A stretch of 64,000 nt of DNA from Leptospira haakeii (GCF_002812045.1 NZ_NPEG01000007.1:124001-188000), one strand, 5' to 3'. Positions 53,944 to 63,998 are shown, numbered from the stretch's first letter. Program-made: numbers and translations. The notes: generated by a model from the sequence alone, not told the origin.

Positions 53944-56900
53944 TTATCGTGCATCCGGATCCGGAGAATTTCTACGGACCAAGTTGTTCAACTTCTCTAT
54001 ATAGGAGAATGCAGCCGGAACCACTACTAACGTAAGCACGGTAGAAGAGATCAATCCACCTATGATCGCGACACCCATACTCGTCCTTTGTTTGGATGCT
54101 TCGTTCAATCCGATCGCGATAGGAGCCATACCGGCAATCAAAGCGAACGATGTCATTAGGATCGGACGTAAACGTTCTCTTCCCGCTTCTATGATCGCTT
54201 CTTTCATTTCCACACCTCTTTGTATGAGTTGGTTCGTGAAGTCCACGAGTAAGATCGAGTTTTTGGTAGCCACCCCGATGAGCATGATTAGCCCGATCAT
54301 GGAGAATATATCCAATGACTTTTGGGTTAAGAAGAGAGCGATGAACGCTCCACAAAGCGCCAAAGGAAGAACCAACATGATCGCAATAGGAGTTATAAAA
54401 CTTTCATACAAGGATGCAAGAACCATATAGATGAATAATACACCAAGTCCCATAGCAATCCCAAGAGAAGTTCCCATCTCCTTAAAGTTCTCAGCCTGTC
54501 CTGTATATCCGATACGAACTCCGGGAGGAAGAGGCAATTCTGTCTGTGTAAGTTTTGCTACTTCTTCCATTGCACCACCCATACCAGGTCCATCCGGATT
54601 TACGTCCGCATAAATTTCCACAGATTGGTTTCTGTTCATACGGTTGATGGTAGCAAGACCTGTTGTTTCTTCCGCCTTAGCAACGTTTTGGATTGGGATC
54701 ATCATGTTGTTAAAGTTAGGCACAAACGAGTTATAGAAGTTGTCCTTCAAATCTCTCTGACCTTCTTTCAAACGGACACGAATATCGTATTCCACTCCAT
54801 TCTCACGATAAACCGCAGGGGTAGTTCCTTCTACTAGGGTTCTTAATTCTGTTCCGATTACGGTACCCGGAATTCCGAGTAAAACTTCTCTTTGGCGATC
54901 AGGCACCACTCTGAATTCTGGAGCACCGGCTCTATAACTTGTGTCCACATCCAGAAGTGCTTTTGATTCTCTTAATTTTTCGAAAAGTTTTCTGGAATAT
55001 TCTTCTACAACTTTTCCGTTCTGTCCGCTAACAACCAGAGTGAAAGGTCTTTGTCCTCCACCTACGTTATCTATATCTTTAACGATAGGGTTCGCATAAG
55101 AGAAAGATTCCAATTCCTTACGCATAAGGTCCTTGAACTGAGAAGTATTCATATTCCTTTCTTTTGCAGGGATCATCTCCACGAACATGGTAGTCGTTCT
55201 ATTCGTATTAAACATAGCGACCAATTTGATCTCTTTATGAGAGGAAATTTGTTTATATGCTTCTTGCGCAATCTCTGCCATTTTTTGGACAGAAGTTCCA
55301 GGAGGCATATCCAAGGTGACTTGGAATTTTCCTTGGTCTTGCGCAGGTAAGAATGTTTTAGGAATATATTTGGTCAGCATCAAGCTGGCAACAAAGATCA
55401 AAACCGCACTACTCAAGATGAACACTGGACGTTTTAAGGTGAATTTCAAAACGCTTGCGTAAATATTTTCCAACCAAGTTTGGAATACGTTAAATCCGGA
55501 TAAGACTGAATCTAATCCCTTCTCCAAAGGAGAAAGAATTCTTCCTAAAACCCCGAATACAAATTTCAAGAGTTCGAATAAAGCTGAGAATACTCTGGAA
55601 ACAATCCCTTTCGGAGTTTCTTGTGCTCTTATTTTAGAGAATGCAATCTCCTCTAAAGTGGTGGTTGCACCGTTCTTCTTCTTTTTCTTTCCATCTGATG
55701 GAACGCTTAAAAATTCTTGCGAAGATTGTCCATGACCTGCGTGCGCATGTGCTCCTGAAATTTTTCCACCAAAGTAAGCAGATAACATTGGAGCAATTGT
55801 AAGCGCATCATAAAGAGAGATCAAAAGTGCAAAACAAACCGTTAGTCCGAATTCTCTTAAGAACTGTCCTACTACCCCGCTCACGAATGCGATTGGTAAG
55901 AATACTGCAATCACAGTCATAGTAGTTGCAATTACCGCTAATGTTACTTCTTTAGTTCCTTCTGTAGAAGCTTCTCTCGCAGTTTTACCCATCTCCCTAT
56001 GTCGGAAAATGTTCTCACGGACCACGATCGCATCATCTATAAGGAGTCCCACTGCTAGGCTTAATGCAAGAAGTGTCATCACGTTTACGGTAAATCCCGC
56101 GACCGCCATCAAGATAAACGCACCTAAAAGTGAGTTAGGTAATGCAAGTCCTGTGATTATCGTAGATCTAACACTTCCTAAGAATAATAGAACCACTACA
56201 ATCGTGAGCGCGATACCGATGATGATCGTTTCCTTTACATCATAGATATTATCATCGATCTGAATGGAGTTATCGTTTGCGATGGAAAGGACTGCACCAC
56301 CTTCTCTTCTTGCAAGTTCCTTGTTCAGATCTTCAATTCGTTTTTTTACTTCTTGTGCAACCGCGACTGTGTTCGATCCTGATTGTTTAAATACCAATAA
56401 GAAAACCGCTTTTTTACCGTTGAAGTATGCGCGAGTGCTTTCATCCTCTAGAGTATCTACTACTTCTCCCAATTGCCCGATCCTAACCGGAACTTCGTTC
56501 CCGAATAAGGAAATTGGAGTGTCTCGAATCTCTTGCGGAGATTTGAATTCGTTAATGGTTCTGTAAACCAACTCAGAATCCGCCTTGCTCACTTTACCTG
56601 CTGGGATATTCGTTCCACCGGAAGCCAAACGATTCGAAACGACAGAGGCTGGGATCATATGTTGTTTTAATTTCTGGCGATCTAAAGCGACATGGATCTC
56701 TCTTTTACGTCCACCATAGATTGTGATGTTTCCCACATCCTTCGCAGTTAAAAGATTCTGTTTGATCTCTTCGTTCGCGATATCATATATCTGCGCTTCG
56801 CTCAAGTTTGCATTTAATGCAAGGATGATGATCGGCTGATCAGCAGGGTCTATCCTTCTTATGATAGGCTCTTTGATATCGTTCGGCAATTTAGGCTTAA

Positions 56901-57243
56901 CTGCAGAAACTTTATCTCTTACCTGTTGTTCCGCGTATTTCACGTCGGTCTCTAAGGTAAATTCCAGGATGATTGTTCCGGATCCTTCACTACAAGTAGA
57001 GCGGATCCTTTTCACTCCGGAGATAGTAGAAAGTTCATCTTCCACTGGTTTTGCGATCAGAGTTTCGATCTCGTTAGGAGCCGCTCCAGGATAAGGCACG
57101 GTCACTGTGACTACCGGAATGGTTACGTTAGGAAAAAGGTCCACGCCCAACTTGTTCAGGGAAAGATATCCCGAAACAAGAATGATGAGAACCGTACAGG
57201 TTATAAATATCGGTCGTTTGATCGATAGTTCCGCAAAATTCAT
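53944..57243 (-). CDS. RND-family (HAE1/AcrB-type) efflux transporter
   Basis: A 1099-residue inner-membrane pump with twelve TM helices. TM1 follows FAELSIKRPIFI; the proton-relay Asp pair is in AVGLLIDDAIVVREN (TM4, about residues 398-412), and porter motifs such as VTVPYPGAAPNEIE are present. It differs from AcrB by an insert of about 100 residues between TM6 and TM7 (about 495-595) with a His-rich AHAHAGHG, a five-Lys run and amphipathic helices. Substrates are unknown; the DD pair favours drug or lipid export over metals. The start overlaps the tolC stop by 4 nt. No periplasmic adaptor (MFP) gene is adjacent. Confidence 0.92.
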   Translation of the reverse strand: MNFAELSIKRPIFITCTVLIILVSGYLSLNKLGVDLFPNVTIPVVTVTVPYPGAAPNEIETLIAKPVEDELSTISGVKRIRSTCSEGSGTIILEFTLETDVKYAEQQVRDKVSAVKPKLPNDIKEPIIRRIDPADQPIIILALNANLSEAQIYDIANEEIKQNLLTAKDVGNITIYGGRKREIHVALDRQKLKQHMIPASVVSNRLASGGTNIPAGKVSKADSELVYRTINEFKSPQEIRDTPISLFGNEVPVRIGQLGEVVDTLEDESTRAYFNGKKAVFLLVFKQSGSNTVAVAQEVKKRIEDLNKELARREGGAVLSIANDNSIQIDDNIYDVKETIIIGIALTIVVVLLFLGSVRSTIITGLALPNSLLGAFILMAVAGFTVNVMTLLALSLAVGLLIDDAIVVRENIFRHREMGKTAREASTEGTKEVTLAVIATTMTVIAVFLPIAFVSGVVGQFLREFGLTVCFALLISLYDALTIAPMLSAYFGGKISGAHAHAGHGQSSQEFLSVPSDGKKKKKNGATTTLEEIAFSKIRAQETPKGIVSRVFSALFELLKFVFGVLGRILSPLEKGLDSVLSGFNVFQTWLENIYASVLKFTLKRPVFILSSAVLIFVASLMLTKYIPKTFLPAQDQGKFQVTLDMPPGTSVQKMAEIAQEAYKQISSHKEIKLVAMFNTNRTTTMFVEMIPAKERNMNTSQFKDLMRKELESFSYANPIVKDIDNVGGGQRPFTLVVSGQNGKVVEEYSRKLFEKLRESKALLDVDTSYRAGAPEFRVVPDRQREVLLGIPGTVIGTELRTLVEGTTPAVYRENGVEYDIRVRLKEGQRDLKDNFYNSFVPNFNNMMIPIQNVAKAEETTGLATINRMNRNQSVEIYADVNPDGPGMGGAMEEVAKLTQTELPLPPGVRIGYTGQAENFKEMGTSLGIAMGLGVLFIYMVLASLYESFITPIAIMLVLPLALCGAFIALFLTQKSLDIFSMIGLIMLIGVATKNSILLVDFTNQLIQRGVEMKEAIIEAGRERLRPILMTSFALIAGMAPIAIGLNEASKQRTSMGVAIIGGLISSTVLTLVVVPAAFSYIEKLNNLVRRNSPDPDAR

Positions 57244-58802
57244 TTTTGATCTCCGGTGTTTTGGTTCAGAACTTCTTCGGCATCCATTCCGTATTTACGA
57301 AATAAGGTTCCCTTAGAGAGTTCGTATTGTACTAGCGCCGAGTTATAATTCACTTTTGCCTGCATCAGTCCGTATCTAGCTTGAGCTACCAAGTCCAATG
57401 CATTCTTAACGTTTACGGATGTGGCTCTTCCGTATCTGTATCTGGGCAGAATGCCCGAGTAAAACTTCTCCGCTTGAGAGAGATTCTTTTTAGATTCTTC
57501 TAGGATTTCGTAAGTAGTGCTGATCTTTTGCAGCCCTTGTCTCACGTCGGTTTTGACCTGCTCTTTTGTTTGCTCCAAAAGAAGATCCATCTTTCTACTT
57601 TGTGTTTGTGAATTCCTAAATTCCGCTCTTGCAGTATCATTTCCAAGAGGATAATCCATCTTGATCTCTGCGGAATTTTGCGTAAATCTACCGTTTCCTA
57701 TTCCATCAAAACTTTGAGGAAAATTGCGATCGTATTCGCGTGAATTATAAGTCCCACTCACATAAAGAGAAGGTAATAATCCGTTTTTGGAAATTTCCAG
57801 CGCGGTTGCTGCATTTTGTTTTTGTAATGCGATACTTTTGAAATCGTATCTATGTTGAAATGCTTCTTCTGTTTCAGAATCTTCTGCGCCTAGAGAAGGA
57901 AGAGAATCATCCAAAACCAAGGCAAAATTCACTTTAGTTTCAGGATCTTTTCCAAGAGAAACAAGTAAGTCTCTTCGAACTCTATCCTTTTCCAATTTTG
58001 CCTGTCTGAGCTGGTTCTCCGCAGAGATCAAAAGTGCATTCCATTGCCCCGACTCATAATCTTCCGCCACTCCCATACGAACCTTGGAAGAAGTAATATC
58101 CTTTACATTCTTTACACTTTTAACCAGAAGTTCTGCAGTTTTGAGATTTTCGTCCGCTAAGGACAAATTCCAAAAAGATAATAGAGACTGGACTACCGAT
58201 CTAGAAAGAGTGTTCATCGCATCCAATCTTCGGACTGCGGAACTTCTCCTACTGATCTCTAAGGATCTTCTTTGCTGGTATCCGAAAATATTTTTCAATA
58301 ATTCTTGTTTGAGAGTGAAACCAAGATTTGCAAAGTGAAGACTTGGCTGAGCAAATTGTTGTGCGATCGTTCCTTGCTGCTCAGGTCTTTTTCCTGCGTC
58401 CGTTTCGTAACGGTTGTCCGAGACCGTTAAACTCGCAGTGGTTCCTGTATTAAAAGCCTTTGATAGACCTGCGGAGAGTGTATTACTTGTGATCTCCCTA
58501 CCTTGCAAAGTGTATTGAGGTAATGGTAAGTTATTCGTCTTTTGAGTATTAGCGGTTAAGGTCCCGATAAAATTATATTTACCGTTCTCCTTCTCCCAAT
58601 CATATTCAGAGTTTTCTAAATCCAATAGGCTCATCTTTGCCTGAACTGAATTCTCTAAAGAATAACGGATAAGAGAAGTAGTTGTCCAAACTCCTTCTTT
58701 CTCCAAATCATCTCGATTTTCTCCCGAGATAGAAAGAGCACTTAGGAAAATGCCTAAGTAGAATACGCTGCGAAAGGTTGCCTGATTCTGTTTGTGTTGC
58801 AT
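57240..58802 (-). CDS. tolC: TolC-like outer-membrane efflux protein
   Basis: A 520-residue outer membrane channel protein. ATG 58802 gives a signal peptide (TFRSVFYLGIFLSALSIS); the frame extends to 58856 but would then cover the operator repeats. The body has two repeats of long helical hairpins: SLLDLENSEYDWEKENGK, then LKTAELLVKSVKNVKDITSSKVRMGVAEDYESG in the first half and LEESKKNLSQAEKFYSGILPRYRYGRATSVNVKNALD in the second, the OEP pattern. It forms the exit duct of the tripartite pump encoded next to it. It is the first gene of the operon. Confidence 0.88.
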   Translation of the reverse strand: MQHKQNQATFRSVFYLGIFLSALSISGENRDDLEKEGVWTTTSLIRYSLENSVQAKMSLLDLENSEYDWEKENGKYNFIGTLTANTQKTNNLPLPQYTLQGREITSNTLSAGLSKAFNTGTTASLTVSDNRYETDAGKRPEQQGTIAQQFAQPSLHFANLGFTLKQELLKNIFGYQQRRSLEISRRSSAVRRLDAMNTLSRSVVQSLLSFWNLSLADENLKTAELLVKSVKNVKDITSSKVRMGVAEDYESGQWNALLISAENQLRQAKLEKDRVRRDLLVSLGKDPETKVNFALVLDDSLPSLGAEDSETEEAFQHRYDFKSIALQKQNAATALEISKNGLLPSLYVSGTYNSREYDRNFPQSFDGIGNGRFTQNSAEIKMDYPLGNDTARAEFRNSQTQSRKMDLLLEQTKEQVKTDVRQGLQKISTTYEILEESKKNLSQAEKFYSGILPRYRYGRATSVNVKNALDLVAQARYGLMQAKVNYNSALVQYELSKGTLFRKYGMDAEEVLNQNTGDQK

Positions 58803-58830
58803 AACATCCAACGGGAAACATTTATGGTAT

Positions 58831-58880
58831 ATTTTGTTTCCACCCATAGGAAACAAAATCTCTTTTTATTGTTTCCTATG
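58831..58880. promoter_or_regulatory. GTTTCC/GGAAAC operator cluster of the efflux operon
   Basis: Three half-sites form two overlapping palindromes. ATTTTGTTTCC (58831-58841) with GGAAACAAAAT (58849-58859) is an 11-bp repeat with 7-nt spacer; CATAGGAAACAA (58845-58856) with TTGTTTCCTATG (58869-58880) is a 12-bp perfect repeat with 12-nt spacer. They lie between a -35-like TTGACA (58884-58879, minus) and the tolC start, so binding would block transcription. Confidence 0.72.
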
Positions 58881-58884
58881 TCAA
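58879..58884 (-). promoter_or_regulatory. Candidate -35 box of the efflux operon
   Basis: TTGACA reads on the minus strand at 58884-58879, overlapping the outer end of the 12-bp palindrome by two bases. No clear TATAAT is found at 16-18 nt (GATTTT at 16 nt), so the promoter is partly supported. Confidence 0.4.
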
Positions 58885-59304
58885 CAGAAAAATTTTCAAA
58901 ATAAAAAGATTTTATTGATATTGAGTCTCATTATAGAATAATTTGGACATGAGCATACGTGGAGCTTCTTCCCTTCGTCACCCATTCCAAGACCTATGTA
59001 GAAAGTTGGAATGCAGGCAAAATGATACAGAAAGGTCAGAAACCTATCCTTCAGGATCTGAAATTTGGAAATTTACCCCTCAAAATTCTGAAAATGAATT
59101 TGGGCGCTCCCGACCGGAAGGGGAAGTTTCCTGAACTCAGAATTTTCCTTCTAATTCTCCCCAAAAAAATCCTTTTCAACTCGATTTTTTCAGATACTAA
59201 ACATGGGCATTCTCATGTAGGATTTACTACCTTCTCTCGGAAATTCCGGGTCCTTTTCCGGATCTTCGCCGTCCTATATTGATGTAAAAGTCCTTATTAC
59301 GAAG
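58881..59304. other. 424-nt region upstream of efflux operon and hybrid kinase
   Basis: Small frames exist around 58943-59282, but they overlap each other and lack ribosome sites or recognisable protein, so the region is treated as non-coding. A TGATATT-G-AGTCTCA sequence (58916-58930) looks like a degenerate version of the TGAG..CTCA boxes before the heme operon. It should contain promoters for both divergent units. Confidence 0.5.
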
Positions 59305-61602
59305 ATGAACGAGATCCCGGCAGACATTCTTACATTCATTAAGTTTTTTGAAAATTCGGATGGGACTTCCATCTATGTGAACAATATCATTCGAGATAAG
59401 AATAACAAGATCGTAGATTTGATATTGTATTATTGTAACGAGCAAGCTGCAAAGCTCGTACAAATGGAGAAGAGCACACTAATAGGTAAAAAGTATACGG
59501 AGCTCCGACCGAAAGAATTAGAAACTAATCCTGAAATTGTCGAGTTTTTCGAATCCATCAGCAAAAAAGGTGCCGAATGGCGAGGGATTCGTCAATCGGC
59601 GATTTCCAGAAAGTATTATGACTCCACAATCATTTGTCCCGAAGATGATTGGACCATTTCTATCGCAAAAGATCTAAACCAAGAAATCAAAGAGAAGGAT
59701 ATTTTCAGAGAAGCTGCTTATAGAAACGAAGACGCGGTTTATTATCTGGAACCTATTTTTGATGGAAAAGGATCCATTGCAGATTTTTTATATAAGGACC
59801 TAAATCCCGCAGCCGAGGCGGAGATAGGAATGCCAAAAGAGATAGCGATCGGCAAGAACTTATGCAAACTATTCCCCCAAAATCTAGAATTAGGCACATT
59901 TGAACTATATAAGAATGTATATCTCACCCAACATGCGGAGAAAAGGGAATATGAGATCAAGGACTCTCAAGGAAATCCGGGATTTTATCTTTTACAGATC
60001 AGCAGAGTTTATGAAGGACTTCTCATTAGTAATAAGAATATTACAGAAATTCGAAATGTAGAGAACCAGCTAAGAATACAAAAAGAACAATTAGAATTCA
60101 CCTACCTTGCCTCCAATGATGGATACTGGGATTATAATGTGAAAACCCAACAACTTTTCCTCTCGCAAAGATGGAAAACGATGCTTGGCTATACGGATGA
60201 AGAAATCTCCTCAGATGATGTTCATCTCTGGAGAAAATTGGTACATCCTAAAGATCTAAGAATTGCACTTTCTGCTTTCCAGAGACATCAGGAAGAAGGA
60301 ACAGCGAGATTCGATAAGGTTTTAAGATTTAAAACGAAATCCGGGGAATACATGTTCATTCGTTCTAGAGCTTTGATCATCGAAGACGAAAATGGACAAC
60401 CTGCCCGTATTGTAGGAACTCATACTGATATTTCTGCTGCAAAAGAATCTGAGCACGCTTTAGAAAAAGCAAAAGAAAAAGCGGAACAAGCCGACAAGGC
60501 TAAGTCCGAATTTTTAGGAATGATCTCTCATGAAATGAGAACTCCTTTGAACGGAATTTTCGGAATGGCAACCCTTCTCGCAAGTTCCGAATTGGACTCA
60601 GAACAAAAAGAATATTTAAAAGACCTTTCCGATTCCACAGAAATTCTATCTAGATTGATAGATGACCTGTTACAAGTAATCACCTTGGATTCAGCAAAAA
60701 TAGAGATAAAAGAAGAATCTTTTGAGATCAAAGCATTCACTGATCTGATACGAATATTAGTAGAACCAAAAGCTTTAGAAAAGAATATTGAATTCAAAAT
60801 TTATATCTCTGAAAGATTTCCGAAAGTAATCGTGGGAGACAGAACCAGGATCGAACAGATAGTATTGAACCTGATCACAAATTCTATCAAGTTTACAGAC
60901 AAAGGATCTGTTACACTTTCTTTAGATTTAGAAGGAAAAGACTCTATACTATTTAAAGTAAAAGATACGGGCATAGGAATTAAAGAAGAAGCTAGACAGA
61001 GGATCTTCGATGCATTCCACCAAGAAGATCTAGCAGATACTCGCAAATACAAAGGAGTAGGACTTGGACTTTATATAGTCAAAAAACTGACTTCTAGAAT
61101 GAAAGGAGATATTCGTTTGAAGTCTGAACATGGACTTGGTTCTGAATTTTCCATTATTCTTCCTTTAAAAACTGAAACTGACACTCCTTTTAACCCAACA
61201 CAGATCCAGTCCGAAGCTGTTCCTACATTTTCTTCGAGCTCAGTTCTTATCGTAGATGATAACGAAATCAACGTAAAGATACTTGCCAAACATTTGAGTA
61301 AAACAGGGATACAATCCGACTCTGCATTAAGCGGGAAAGAAGCTTTAAAACTATTAGATACGAATGAAAAGAAATATGATCTGATCCTATTGGATCTACA
61401 AATGCCGGAAATGGATGGATATCATACTGCGGATGCAATACATGCTTTAAATTCTTTTAATGCAAAAACTCCTATCGTCGCAGTCACTGCTAGTTCCTTT
61501 TCGGAAGCATATGAAAAATGCGCTCAACATGGAATAGAAGGTTTTATCGGCAAACCATTCCAACCAAAACAATTGTATAAAGTTCTTACCGATTTTCTCT
61601 AA
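59305..61602 (+). CDS. PAS-PAS-PAS hybrid sensor histidine kinase
   Basis: A 765-residue soluble hybrid kinase. Three PAS-like domains cover about residues 1-125, 130-250 and 265-380 (the last, GYWDYNVKTQQLFLSQRWKTML, is a PAS_3 type), then a short coiled coil and HisKA with the phospho-His at 409 (FLGMISHEMRTPLNGIFGMA). The ATPase domain has NLITNSIKFTD, DTGIGIKEEAR and GVGLGLYIVKKL. A receiver domain (about 645-765) has VDDNEIN, phospho-Asp 697 in LILLDLQMPEMDG and K in IGKPF. There are no TM segments, so it senses a cytoplasmic signal. The phosphotransfer partner is not nearby. Confidence 0.93.
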   Translation: MNEIPADILTFIKFFENSDGTSIYVNNIIRDKNNKIVDLILYYCNEQAAKLVQMEKSTLIGKKYTELRPKELETNPEIVEFFESISKKGAEWRGIRQSAISRKYYDSTIICPEDDWTISIAKDLNQEIKEKDIFREAAYRNEDAVYYLEPIFDGKGSIADFLYKDLNPAAEAEIGMPKEIAIGKNLCKLFPQNLELGTFELYKNVYLTQHAEKREYEIKDSQGNPGFYLLQISRVYEGLLISNKNITEIRNVENQLRIQKEQLEFTYLASNDGYWDYNVKTQQLFLSQRWKTMLGYTDEEISSDDVHLWRKLVHPKDLRIALSAFQRHQEEGTARFDKVLRFKTKSGEYMFIRSRALIIEDENGQPARIVGTHTDISAAKESEHALEKAKEKAEQADKAKSEFLGMISHEMRTPLNGIFGMATLLASSELDSEQKEYLKDLSDSTEILSRLIDDLLQVITLDSAKIEIKEESFEIKAFTDLIRILVEPKALEKNIEFKIYISERFPKVIVGDRTRIEQIVLNLITNSIKFTDKGSVTLSLDLEGKDSILFKVKDTGIGIKEEARQRIFDAFHQEDLADTRKYKGVGLGLYIVKKLTSRMKGDIRLKSEHGLGSEFSIILPLKTETDTPFNPTQIQSEAVPTFSSSSVLIVDDNEINVKILAKHLSKTGIQSDSALSGKEALKLLDTNEKKYDLILLDLQMPEMDGYHTADAIHALNSFNAKTPIVAVTASSFSEAYEKCAQHGIEGFIGKPFQPKQLYKVLTDFL

Positions 61603-61644
61603 CGAATGCTTGTCTAACAAAACCTGATCCTGAAAATTGTCGGC

Positions 61645-62616
61645 ATGGAGACCCTTCGTCCCTTCAAACCTCCCATTCATCTCAGACATCCTTTTGTTCA
61701 AACAGTTTTAGCTTCTTTAATGAGGCAGAATACTCCCGATCATCCTATGGATAAAGCAGCTTCTCCAGTTGTAATAGATGCGGGCAAAGGTGTTCGATTA
61801 TTAGGCCATTATTCCAAATCACCACAAAACAAGGCCTTGCTTGTGCTTATACACGGTTGGGAAGGAAGTATGGATTCAAATTATATCCAAAGGACTTCCA
61901 GAAGATTTTATGATAAGGGAATTTCTATCTTCCGACTGAACCTAAGAGATCATGGAAATACTCATCATCTGAATCCGGAACCATTTAACGGAAGTTTAAT
62001 ACGAGAGACCTACGAAGCTGTTCGCAAAGTTGCCAAAGAATTCGGAAATAAACTCCCCGTATACCTAGGCGGGTTCTCGATGGGCGGGAACTTTACGATC
62101 AGAGTGGCGAGAGAACATTCTAGAAATAAACAGAGTATCCCGAATTTAAAACATTGTATCGCTGTTAGTCCTCCACTTCACCCAAAGTCCGCCACCGAAA
62201 TGATGGACTCTAAACTGATCATAGGAAAATACTTTTTAGATAAATGGAGACAATCCTTAGCTAAGAAGAATGTACATTTTCCTGATCTACATCCCTATCC
62301 GAATATCATGAAAGGAAAAACGGTCATGCAAATGACTGATAGGATTGTAGCATCTTCATCCGAGTTCAAAGACACTGATGATTATTTTAATTCTTATACA
62401 TTGGGACCAAAGGATTTCGAAAAATTAAAAGTAGATCTGACTATAGTTACATCAGCAGACGACCCAATCATACGTCCCGACGAATTTAATGAGATCCCTA
62501 AAAATTCCAAGCTTAGGATATTTATCCAAAAGTATGGAGGCCATAATGGATTTTATGAAAATTTAAAAGGAGACTGCTGGTATTTCAGAGTCTTTGATAA
62601 AGTTATATTCGGATAA
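61645..62616 (+). CDS. YheT-like alpha/beta hydrolase
   Basis: A 323-residue protein opening TLRPFKPPIHLRHPFVQTVLASL, the start pattern of the YheT/EMB8 (ABHD1/3) group. The oxyanion segment is LLVLIHGWEGSMDSNYIQ, the nucleophile elbow GGFSMGGNFT has Ser at about residue 147, the acid is in TSADDPIIRPDE and the His in KYGGHNGFYE. The triad appears complete. The family includes lipases and acyltransferase-like enzymes; the substrate is unknown. It starts 42 nt after the kinase gene. Confidence 0.85.
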   Translation: METLRPFKPPIHLRHPFVQTVLASLMRQNTPDHPMDKAASPVVIDAGKGVRLLGHYSKSPQNKALLVLIHGWEGSMDSNYIQRTSRRFYDKGISIFRLNLRDHGNTHHLNPEPFNGSLIRETYEAVRKVAKEFGNKLPVYLGGFSMGGNFTIRVAREHSRNKQSIPNLKHCIAVSPPLHPKSATEMMDSKLIIGKYFLDKWRQSLAKKNVHFPDLHPYPNIMKGKTVMQMTDRIVASSSEFKDTDDYFNSYTLGPKDFEKLKVDLTIVTSADDPIIRPDEFNEIPKNSKLRIFIQKYGGHNGFYENLKGDCWYFRVFDKVIFG

Positions 62617-62729
62617 GAAGAAGTAGCTTGCTTTTCCCCCCTTTCTTCTAAACTCAAGCCGGAAGCATATTTCGTTTTTGAACATAAGTTCAAGAATAAC
62701 CGAACGGCTTTCGTTATAGGAGAAATACT

Positions 62730-63941
62730 ATGTCCAACGCATACGTTATCGATGCGGTTCGCACCCCAAGAGGAAAAGGTAAAAAAAGAGGAACACTTGC
62801 ATCCGTTCACCCACAAGAACTTTCCGCCTCTACTCTATTAGCAATCCAAGAAAGAAACGGATTAAAACCAGAAGTTGTAGAAGAAGTTGTATTAGGTTGT
62901 GTTTCCCAAGTGGACGACCAAGCTGCATGTATCGCGCGTTATGCGGTCATGGCTGCGCAATGGCCAAATTCGGTTCCTGGATACACTGTAAACCGTTTCT
63001 GCGGATCCGGATTACAAGCAGTGAATAATATCGCAAACCATGTTCAGTCGGGAGCTATGGCGGTAGGATTGGGCGGTGGAGTAGAATCCATGAGCCGCGT
63101 AAAAATGGGAGCAGATCTAGGAGACAGGGATTTTAATATAGGAAATCCTAATATACAAAAACATTATAATCTCGTCCCTCAAGGGATTTCTGCTGACTTA
63201 ATCGCAACCAAATATAATATCACCAGAGAAGAAGCGGACAAATTCGCAGAGTCTTCTCAATTGAAAGCAGACAAGGCAATCAAAGAAGGTGCGTTCAAAA
63301 AATCGATTATTCCAGTAAAATTAGAAGATGGAACAGTAGTGGATACTGATGAAAATCCTCGTATCGAATCCGATTACGCATTCCTTTCAGGTTTAGGTGC
63401 CGTTTTCAAAACAGTTGGAGAAAGAGAACTAGATGCGATCGCGTTAAGATCCTACCCTGATGTAGGAAAGATCAATCATATCCACACACTCGGAAACTCT
63501 TCCGGGATCGTGGACGGTGCAGCTTCCGTTCTGATCGCAAACGACGAAGGGATCAAAAAATACGGATTAAAACCAAGGGCGAAAATACTCTCTACAGTAG
63601 CTACCGGAGAAGACCCGACCATCATGTTGACTGGACCTGTTTCTGCTTCTAAAAAAGCGCTCCAAATGGCAGGGCTAAAAGTAGAAGATATCGATCTTTG
63701 GGAGATCAATGAGGCATTCGCATCAGTCGTTCTTTACACTCAAAAAACCTTAGGAATTCCTTTGGAAAAGATCAACGTGAACGGAGGAGCAATCGCTTTA
63801 GGGCATCCACTGGGAGCAACAGGTGCTATCCTTCTCGGAACCGCATTGGACGAATTAGAAAGAAGGAATAAACGTTACGCACTCATTACTCTCTGCATAG
63901 GCGGAGGAATGGGTATTGCAACCGTGATCGAAAGAATTTAA
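62730..63941 (+). CDS. Acetyl-CoA C-acyltransferase (thiolase)
   Basis: A 403-residue thiolase. The nucleophile Cys91 is in [14 protein letters not shown]; the second active-site block is [17 protein letters not shown] and the general-acid Cys is in LCIGGGMG. The N-terminal [23 protein letters not shown] is typical, with a basic KGKKRG insertion. It either joins two acetyl-CoA or cleaves 3-ketoacyl-CoA in beta-oxidation; leptospires live on fatty acids, so a FadA-type role is likely but not proved. A GGAG ribosome site precedes the ATG by 8 nt, and a strong terminator follows. Confidence 0.93.
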   Translation: MSNAYVIDAVRTPRGKGKKRGTLASVHPQELSASTLLAIQERNGLKPEVVEEVVLGCVSQVDDQAACIARYAVMAAQWPNSVPGYTVNRFCGSGLQAVNNIANHVQSGAMAVGLGGGVESMSRVKMGADLGDRDFNIGNPNIQKHYNLVPQGISADLIATKYNITREEADKFAESSQLKADKAIKEGAFKKSIIPVKLEDGTVVDTDENPRIESDYAFLSGLGAVFKTVGERELDAIALRSYPDVGKINHIHTLGNSSGIVDGAASVLIANDEGIKKYGLKPRAKILSTVATGEDPTIMLTGPVSASKKALQMAGLKVEDIDLWEINEAFASVVLYTQKTLGIPLEKINVNGGAIALGHPLGATGAILLGTALDELERRNKRYALITLCIGGGMGIATVIERI

Positions 63942-63965
63942 TTCCTAATTTACCGAATTTTAAGG

Positions 63966-63998
63966 ACGCCGTTTTCCCTCCGGAAAGCGGCGTTTTTT
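63966..63998 (+). terminator. Intrinsic terminator of the thiolase gene
   Basis: A 12-bp stem (63966-63977 with 63982-63993, one T-G wobble), loop CTCC, followed by TTTTTT. It lies 24 nt after the stop. Confidence 0.93.

Noticed and set aside
58943..59282. Two overlapping plus-strand ORFs upstream of the hybrid kinase
   Set aside because: They overlap in different frames, lack ribosome sites and give no protein-like pattern.
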